Positions 58,243 to 64,000 of a stretch of 64,000 nt of DNA are shown piece by piece (position 1 is the stretch's first letter; each line of letters starts with the position of its first letter). The notes below the pieces were generated by a model that had not been told where the DNA came from, ran no database searches, and was given only the letters and a program-made list of their open reading frames with translations. The stretch spans positions 1,116,001 to 1,180,000 of the forward strand of contig CP126123.1 of NCBI GenBank assembly GCA_030123605.1. The letters run 5' to 3'. The stretch is from Nitrospira sp. (GTDB lineage: Bacteria > Nitrospirota > Nitrospiria > Nitrospirales > Nitrospiraceae). The position numbers and the translations under genes were made by a program.

Positions 58243-59786
58243 GGCCTGCGGTTTCCCCTCCGGATGTCATTCACACTGATGAATTGAGCCTTTGCCTGCT
58301 CCTTGCCGGCAAACACGCTTGTGCCCGTCACCCCTTCGGAAAATCGGCTGTCGGCGGAGAAACCGCAGGAGCCCTGGTCATCGAAGCTGTGAGCCACAGT
58401 TTCCTGATGACTGGTTGGAATGACGTACCGGTCTTCATAATCGCCGATCGCCAGGTACCGGTACATCTCCATGACTTGAGATTCGGTCAGTCCTGCCGGT
58501 TGGATCAAGGACACATCGGCTTGGCCGTCAAGGTCTTTCTTTCGCATGTAACGGCGCATGGCGAGCAACCGATCCACGGCGCGCACGATAGGCTCCTCGT
58601 TTCCCGCGGTGAGGAGATTGGCGAGATACCGCACTGGAATCCTGAGGGACGAGGTGTCCGGAAACGGCTCGGCTCCCGGGGGATCGATCTCGACGGAATT
58701 CGCGACCGGTGAGAGCGGCGGAATGTACCACACCATGGGCAACGTCCGATATTCCGGATGGAGCGGAAACGCCAGACGCCACTCGACCGCCAGCTTATAG
58801 ACCGGAGAGCGCGTGGCCGCGTCCAGCCAATTGTCGGGAATCCCATCCTGTCTCGCTTGAGCCTGCACGGTCGAGTCATGAGGGTCCAGAAACAGACCAA
58901 GCTGGGATTCATAGAGATCCCGTTCCTGCTCGACGCTCGCCGCGTTTTCGATGCGGTCCGCGTCATAGAGAATCACGCCCAGGTATCGGAGGCGGCCGAC
59001 GCAGGTTTCCGAGCAAATCGTGGGCTGGCCCGATTCGATGCGCGGGTAGCAGAAGGTGCATTTCTCCGCCTTCCCGGTGCTCCAGTTAAAGTAGATTTTT
59101 TTATAGGGGCACCCGCTGACGCACATCCGCCAGCCGCGGCACTTGTCCTGATCCACGAGCACGATGCCGTCTTCTTCTCGCTTATAGATCGATCCGGACG
59201 GGCAGGACGCGACGCAGGTGGGATTCAAACAATGTTCGCAAAGCCGCGGTAGGTAGAATAGAAAGGTGTTTTCGAACGAGGCCAGAAGATCCGGATCGAT
59301 TCCCTCGCAATTGACGTCTTTGAGTCGCTCCGCCGACTCGCCGCCGAGATCGTCCTCCCAATTCGGACCCCACTCGATCTTGTCCTTGACCTCCCCGGTG
59401 ATGACGGACAGAGGCCGGGCGGTGGGCACCATCGGCCCTTCCGGCGCGCGCTGGAGCTGGTCGTAGTCGAACGTGAACGGCTCGTAATAATCATCGAGCT
59501 GCGGCAGGTGAGGATTCGAAAAGATGTTGCTCAGGATGCGCCAGCGCGCGCCCTGCTTCGGTTCGATCGCGCCGTTCTCCTTTCGCCGCCAACCGCCCTT
59601 CCAGTGCTCCTGGTTTTCCCACTCGCGTGGATAGCCGATGCCCGGCTTGGTCTCGACATTGTTGAACCAGACGTATTCCATGCCTTCGCGGGAGGTCCAG
59701 ACGTTCTTGCAGGTGACGGAGCAGGTGTGGCAGCCGATACATTTGTCGAGGTTCATGACCATGGCCACCTGTGCGCGGACTTTCAT
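58239..59786 (-). CDS. narH: Respiratory nitrate reductase, beta subunit (iron-sulfur)
   Basis: The start is ATG 59786 behind AACGGAGGTCCT; an earlier in-frame start overlaps narG. The 515-residue protein has the four iron-sulfur Cys groups of NarH: CIGCHTCSVTC, CEHCLNPTCVASC, CRGWRMCVSGC (where Trp replaces a Cys, the [3Fe-4S] site) and CTFCYPRIESGQPTICSETC. It passes electrons from NarI to NarG on the inner face of the membrane. It starts 34 bases after narG. Confidence 0.95.
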   Translation of the reverse strand: MKVRAQVAMVMNLDKCIGCHTCSVTCKNVWTSREGMEYVWFNNVETKPGIGYPREWENQEHWKGGWRRKENGAIEPKQGARWRILSNIFSNPHLPQLDDYYEPFTFDYDQLQRAPEGPMVPTARPLSVITGEVKDKIEWGPNWEDDLGGESAERLKDVNCEGIDPDLLASFENTFLFYLPRLCEHCLNPTCVASCPSGSIYKREEDGIVLVDQDKCRGWRMCVSGCPYKKIYFNWSTGKAEKCTFCYPRIESGQPTICSETCVGRLRYLGVILYDADRIENAASVEQERDLYESQLGLFLDPHDSTVQAQARQDGIPDNWLDAATRSPVYKLAVEWRLAFPLHPEYRTLPMVWYIPPLSPVANSVEIDPPGAEPFPDTSSLRIPVRYLANLLTAGNEEPIVRAVDRLLAMRRYMRKKDLDGQADVSLIQPAGLTESQVMEMYRYLAIGDYEDRYVIPTSHQETVAHSFDDQGSCGFSADSRFSEGVTGTSVFAGKEQAKAQFISVNDIRRGNRRP

Positions 59787-59820
59787 AGGACCTCCGTTGA
59801 TGAACGTTTCAGGCCACTCC

Positions 59821-62800
59821 TCACGAGGGTATGGGCGGAACAGGATCGGCATTCCATGTGACCTGATCAAGCTTCCGCACCACGACCATCTCGTCGCGAT
59901 TCGTTCCGACCGTTCCATAGTAGTTATAGCCATAGGCCAGGTGCGCGTACCCACCGATCATATGGGTCGGCTTCATCACGATCCTCGTGAGACTGTTGTG
60001 AATGCCTCCGCGCCGACCGGTGGCCGGAGCCAGCGGCATGTTGATGATCTTGTCTTGCGCGTGATACATCATCGCCACTCCGCGCGGAATCCGCTGGCTG
60101 AGGATCGCCCGCGCCACGAGCGCGCCGTTGACATTGACGACTTCGATCCAATCGTTGTCTCGAATACCCGCTTCCATGGCTTCCGTCTCCGATAACCAGA
60201 CGACGGGACCGCCTCGGGACAAGGTGAGCATGGGACTCGTCTCGCTGTAGGTCGTATGGATCCCCCACTTCTGGTGAGGCGTGATCCAACTGACGACGAG
60301 GAAGTCTCTTTCATTTTCTCCCCGCCGACGGCACAGCGCCTCAACGGATCGAGTATCTACGGGCGGCTTGTAGGCGCAGACCTGTTCGCCGAAGAGGCGC
60401 ATCCAGGGATGATCCTGGTAGAGTTGTTGGCGTCCGGTCAGGGTACGCCAGGGGATCAGTTCCTGGACGTTGGTATAGCTCCCGGTGTAGGTGACTTGTT
60501 CCGACTCGATACCGCTCCAGGTGGGAGAGGGGATGACCCTCCTGGGCTGAACCACCAGGTCATCAAATGTGAGCCACTCCTCGGCCCGCCCCTCGGCCAA
60601 ATGCTTGTGCGATCGCCCGGTCCGTTGCGAAAGCGCGTCCCAGGCTTTGACCGCAACATGACCGTTCGTCTCCGGGGCCAGCGTCAGGATGGCTTGCGCC
60701 GCCTGTCGCGCCGTGTCCAGTTTCGGATAGGGCTCCCGATCGTCACGGCTCTCCTCCCCGTTGACCCGGCGCAACGCTTCAACCTCGTCCTTGCTGTCCC
60801 ACGCGATTCCCTTCGCTCCGGTCCCCAGATCGCGCGTCAGCGGCCCGAGCATGATGAATCGATCGTAGGTCTCTCCGTAGGGTCGCGTGACTACGGTCAT
60901 GGTGGGCATCGTCTTCCCTGGGACTGCCTCGCAATCCCCGCGCTTCCAGTCATCCGCCCCCATCGGTTGACCGAGCTCGCTCGGTGTATCGTGCAACAGA
61001 GGCGTCAACACCAGATCCTTCCGCGTCCCCAGGATAGGCTCGGCGAGCGCGGAGAATTTCCTGGCGATTTCTTTAAAAATCTCCCAATCAGACTTGCTCT
61101 CCCAGAGGGGATTCACGGCTTCGCACAACGGATGGATGAAGGGGTGCATGTCCGAGGTGTTCAGGTCGTCCTTTTCATACCAGGTGGCGCTGGGCAGCAC
61201 GACATCGGAATACAGACAGGTCGAGGACATGCGAAAATCAAGCGTCACAAGCAGATCGAGCTTTCCCGTGGGAGCCTCATCGCGCCAGACCACTTCGCGC
61301 GGAAGCGGCGCCCCCTGCTCCTTGAGGTCTGGTGCCAGGACGCCGTGGGGAGCACCCATCAGATGTTTCAAAAAGTATTCATGACCCTTGGCACTCGAAC
61401 CGACCAAGTTGGAGCGCCAGATAAAGAGGTTCCGAATAAAATTTTGGGGGTGATCGGGATCTTCCGAGGCGATGGTGAGCTTGCCGTTTTTGAGCTGCTC
61501 GACGGCGTAGGCGATCGGGTGCGTTTCCGCCGTTTCCGCTTCGCTCACGACATCGAGCGGATTTCTGCTGAGCTGAGGGGCTGAAGGGAGCCACCCTCTG
61601 CGTTCTGCCCGTATGTTCCAATCAATAAGATGAGCGGCATCCGCATCCGGGTCGTCCTTGGCCGTCGGAGAAAGGACATCCGCCGGTCGCAGGGTTTCAT
61701 ACCGCCACTGATCGGTATGGGCATAAAAAAAGGACGTGCCGTTCATGTGTCGAGGCGGCCGAATCCAATCCAGCGCGAACGCCACGGTGGTCCAACCAGC
61801 GAGCGGCCGCACCTTTTCCTGGCCGACATAATGAGCCCACCCGCCGCCCGATCGCCCGACGCACCCGCACATGACCAGGATATTGATGATCGCGCGGTAG
61901 ACCATGTCGGTGTGGTACCACTGGTTGATCCCGTTCCCGACGATGACCAGCGAACGGCCTCTGGTCTTGTCGGCGTTCTCCGCGAACTCACGGGCGAGAC
62001 GGATGATCTGATGGCGGTGAACGCCCGTATGTTTTTCAGCCCATGCCGGCGTATAGGGAACGTCCTGATCGTAGTCCTGTGCCGCCTGATCGTCGCCGAG
62101 CCCCCGATCGAGACCGTAGCCGGCCAGCAGGAGGTCATAGGCGGTGACGACGAGGCTGTCGCCGTGAACGGTGCTGAGCCGTCGGGCCGGAACCAGGCGG
62201 CGCATGATCGATGAGTGATCGTCCTCAAAGTAGGGAAATGCGAGCGACACGATCTCCTCGGCCTGCGGCAGTACGCTCAAGGCTGGCACGATCTTACGTC
62301 CGGTCGTCGCGTCGATCAGATCGAGATTCCATCGTCCTTTCTCGCGCCATCGAAAGCCGATGCTGCCATGAGGCACGCACAGGCGCCCGGTCGCCTCATC
62401 CACGATCACCGTCTTCCAGTCCGGATTGTTGGTTTCGCCCAGTCGGTCCTCGAAGTCCGACGCGCGAACGAATCGGCCAGGCTCATAGCCGTCGGCGGTG
62501 GGACGCAAGAAAACCAACATGGGCATGTCGCTGTACTGTCGACAATAATCCAAGAAGTAGGGACTGCGGGCGGTCAGATGAAATTCCTTCAGGATGACAT
62601 GGCCGAGCGCCAAGGCCAGCGCGGCATCGGTGCCTCGGCGGGGGGCCAGCCAGAGGTCCGCGAACTTCACGTATTCCGCAAAGTCCGGAGCCACGGCGAC
62701 GGTTTTGGCACCTTTGTACCGCGCAGCCGTATAGAAATGCGCATCGGGCGTCCGCGTCTGCGGAATGTTCGATCCCCAGACGACAATGTACGAGGAGTTG

Positions 62801-63531
62801 TACCAGTCGGCAGCCTCGCACACGTCGGTCTGTTCCCCCCAGACCTGCGGCGAGGAGGGCGGTAAGTCGGCGTACCAGTCGTAAAACGACGGAATGACAC
62901 CACCGATCAACGACAAGTAACGACTGCCGGCCGCAAAACTGACCATCGACATCGCAGGGATGGGTGAAAATCCGGCGACGCGGTCCGGACCGTATCGCCG
63001 GATCGTATGGACATTGGCTGCCGCGATCAGTTCGGTGACCTCGTCCCAGGTTGCGCGCACGAAGCCTCCTTGTCCTCGAATCGACGTGTAGTGCAGGCGT
63101 TTCTGCGCGTCTTCAACGATCGATGCCCAGGCTTCGACCGGTGACAGTGTCTTCCGAGCTTCACGCCACAAGGCCATTAAGCGTGCCCGCACCAAGGGGT
63201 ACTTAACGCGTTGTGCGCTGTAGACGTACCAGGAATAGCTGGCACCTCGCGGACATCCGCGAGGTTCATGATTCGGAAGGTCGGAGCGTGTCCGGGGGTA
63301 GTCCGTCTGCTGCGTCTCCCACGTGATCAATCCATTTTTCACATAGATTTTCCAGCTACACGAGCCGGTGCAGTTGACCCCGTGCGTGGACCGCACCACC
63401 TTGTCGTGATTCCAGCGATCACGATAGGCATTCTCCCACGTGCGATCCTCCTGCTTGACGACCCCATGCTTCCCCGAAAACGTGCCGAGGTTTTCACGGA
63501 AGAACAAGAGACGGTCCAAAAAATGGCTCAC
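59821..63531 (-). CDS. narG: Respiratory nitrate reductase, alpha subunit (molybdenum)
   Basis: The 1236-residue catalytic subunit has no Tat signal. The [4Fe-4S] FS0 ligands are His 50, Cys 54, Cys 58 and Cys 93 (HGVNCTGSCSWK and RGCPRGASYSW). The molybdenum Asp is residue 242 in ADWYNSSYIVVWGSN, matching Asp 222 of E. coli NarG. Typical later segments include TWETQQTDYPRTRSDL and SGGGWAHYVGQEKVRPLAGW. It reduces nitrate to nitrite in the cytoplasm; related enzymes can run in reverse. Known Nitrospira nitrite oxidoreductases are periplasmic and different in build, so NAR is the better call. Confidence 0.95.
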   Translation of the reverse strand: MSHFLDRLLFFRENLGTFSGKHGVVKQEDRTWENAYRDRWNHDKVVRSTHGVNCTGSCSWKIYVKNGLITWETQQTDYPRTRSDLPNHEPRGCPRGASYSWYVYSAQRVKYPLVRARLMALWREARKTLSPVEAWASIVEDAQKRLHYTSIRGQGGFVRATWDEVTELIAAANVHTIRRYGPDRVAGFSPIPAMSMVSFAAGSRYLSLIGGVIPSFYDWYADLPPSSPQVWGEQTDVCEAADWYNSSYIVVWGSNIPQTRTPDAHFYTAARYKGAKTVAVAPDFAEYVKFADLWLAPRRGTDAALALALGHVILKEFHLTARSPYFLDYCRQYSDMPMLVFLRPTADGYEPGRFVRASDFEDRLGETNNPDWKTVIVDEATGRLCVPHGSIGFRWREKGRWNLDLIDATTGRKIVPALSVLPQAEEIVSLAFPYFEDDHSSIMRRLVPARRLSTVHGDSLVVTAYDLLLAGYGLDRGLGDDQAAQDYDQDVPYTPAWAEKHTGVHRHQIIRLAREFAENADKTRGRSLVIVGNGINQWYHTDMVYRAIINILVMCGCVGRSGGGWAHYVGQEKVRPLAGWTTVAFALDWIRPPRHMNGTSFFYAHTDQWRYETLRPADVLSPTAKDDPDADAAHLIDWNIRAERRGWLPSAPQLSRNPLDVVSEAETAETHPIAYAVEQLKNGKLTIASEDPDHPQNFIRNLFIWRSNLVGSSAKGHEYFLKHLMGAPHGVLAPDLKEQGAPLPREVVWRDEAPTGKLDLLVTLDFRMSSTCLYSDVVLPSATWYEKDDLNTSDMHPFIHPLCEAVNPLWESKSDWEIFKEIARKFSALAEPILGTRKDLVLTPLLHDTPSELGQPMGADDWKRGDCEAVPGKTMPTMTVVTRPYGETYDRFIMLGPLTRDLGTGAKGIAWDSKDEVEALRRVNGEESRDDREPYPKLDTARQAAQAILTLAPETNGHVAVKAWDALSQRTGRSHKHLAEGRAEEWLTFDDLVVQPRRVIPSPTWSGIESEQVTYTGSYTNVQELIPWRTLTGRQQLYQDHPWMRLFGEQVCAYKPPVDTRSVEALCRRRGENERDFLVVSWITPHQKWGIHTTYSETSPMLTLSRGGPVVWLSETEAMEAGIRDNDWIEVVNVNGALVARAILSQRIPRGVAMMYHAQDKIINMPLAPATGRRGGIHNSLTRIVMKPTHMIGGYAHLAYGYNYYGTVGTNRDEMVVVRKLDQVTWNADPVPPIPS

Positions 63532-63704
63532 GTTTGACTCCCATGGAATGGGCCTTGAGTAGGATTCTCTGGTAGATCGTAGATCGATATAGATTTCCCC
63601 GCTCCTTCCGAACAGAGGGATCTAAGGCAGTTGTTCACCGAAGGCCGTTGCCTCATCAATCGAACTCCACGTCTCTGGACAAGATATCTCCCAATGCCCC
63701 CGAT

Positions 63705-63906
63705 TCACGCCCGTAGAAGATCGTGCTGCGAAACGGAGTACGCCACTATGCCGTCCCGTTCGACCGGCAGGTTCAAGACCTGATGCCGCTTCATGAGCGG
63801 CGGCGACCGACAGGCCGTCCTGTTCAGCGTAAAACTTCAACGCATTCGTGGCGCCGATCTGAACCACGGTCTTGCTTCCACCGGCGTGGACACCTGACAG
63901 AGTCAT
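63705..63906 (-). pseudogene. Deleted paralog of the CBS-domain gene at 46987-47418
   Basis: From ATG 63906 (ribosome site GAGGAGGAGCGC) the frame reads MTLSGVHAGGSKTVVQIGAT and NALKFYAEQDGLSVA, matching the start of the other CBS protein. Most of the CBS pair is then missing. After a frame change the end resumes as MKRHQVLNLPVERDGIVAYS and VSQHDLLRA before TGA at 63705. The internal deletion removes about 70 codons relative to the intact copy. A functional CBS domain cannot form. Confidence 0.85.
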
Positions 63907-63967
63907 GCGCTCCTCCTCGGTGCGGTCGCGGCAGCCTGGCGGCTCCGTCCCTCCTCGTCGCATGCCC

Positions 63968-64000
63968 TTATGGTTGCGGCACGAAGGCGACGCCGGTCAC
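63968..64000 (-). CDS. C-terminal end of a small exported protein paralog (5' part outside window)
   Basis: The last 33 bases read VTGVAFVPQP and TAA on the minus strand, almost the same as the end of the decayed gene at 47572-47979 (VTDVAFVPQKTK). In both places the gene lies just upstream of a CBS gene. Only ten residues are visible, so the call rests on this match and on gene order. Confidence 0.55.
   Translation of the reverse strand: MTGVAFVPQP

Noticed and set aside
59821-63531. Calling NarG a Nitrospira-type nitrite oxidoreductase
   Set aside because: No Tat signal is present, length and motifs match membrane-bound NarG, and narJ/narI follow; the periplasmic nitrite oxidoreductase has a different build. 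Reverse operation cannot be excluded from sequence.

Overview
The window looks like a chromosome segment of a Nitrospira-type bacterium (phylum Nitrospirota). This is inferred, not proven. The reasons are high GC, mostly dense operons, many conserved proteins of a Nitrospira flavour, a CysO/Mec sulfur-carrier cluster, and dispersed ~60-125 bp palindromic elements whose ends read CAGGATGC...GCATCCTG. There is no CRISPR array, no intact insertion sequence and no rRNA.

Layout. 1-7.9 kb: end of hemW, then small conserved proteins (ClpS-like, DUF3386, DUF5069), a universal stress protein, a CBS protein and a second, broken universal stress gene. 8-13.6 kb: a NucS-like nuclease, a stretch with three large inverted repeats, a TPM-domain protein paired with a nucleotidyltransferase-fold protein that lacks its acidic residues, a flavin monooxygenase and a secreted PLD-type nuclease. 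14-19.3 kb: a sulfur-carrier cysteine/threonine cluster (ThiS-like carrier, CysK, two MoeB-like E1 enzymes, ThrC, CysO, NIL protein, JAMM protease Mec). 19.7-22.4 kb: a small accessory island (gamma-glutamylcyclotransferase fold, DUF2442, BrnT/BrnA toxin-antitoxin, HNH nuclease). 22.4-31.2 kb: ABC exporter, peptide deformylase, HEAT protein and a CzcABC-type heavy-metal RND pump. 31.4-35.2 kb: a complete PotABCD-type polyamine importer. 35.3-39.9 kb: glgC followed by a Ski2-type helicase split into two genes in reversed order. 39.9-43.1 kb: an outer-membrane barrel protein and, behind a near-perfect sigma-54 promoter, a secreted protein with three BACON-like repeats, proline-rich linkers and an Fn3 domain.

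43.2-49.6 kb: tRNA-Arg(ACG) next to a decayed M20 peptidase, a trans-sulfuration PLP enzyme, a glutaredoxin-like protein, Fe/Mn superoxide dismutase, a CBS protein and a broken small exported protein. 49.7-52.6 kb: a GAF protein, a PAS-PAS histidine kinase and a NarL-type regulator. 52.7-63.5 kb (minus strand): narGHJI, then an SQR-like flavoprotein and alpha-glucan phosphorylase. The right edge carries a second, deleted copy of the CBS gene and the tail of a second copy of the small protein beside it.

Together the region supports nitrate respiration (membrane NarGHJI plus a flavoprotein facing the quinone pool, with a possible NarL-type regulator nearby), glycogen turnover (GlgC, GlgP), carrier-bound sulfide chemistry for cysteine, metal efflux and polyamine uptake. 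The most unusual items are the permuted split helicase, the sulfur carrier ending Gly-Gly-Gly-Arg beside a JAMM protease, and the repeat family that supplies or abuts stop codons of neighbouring genes.
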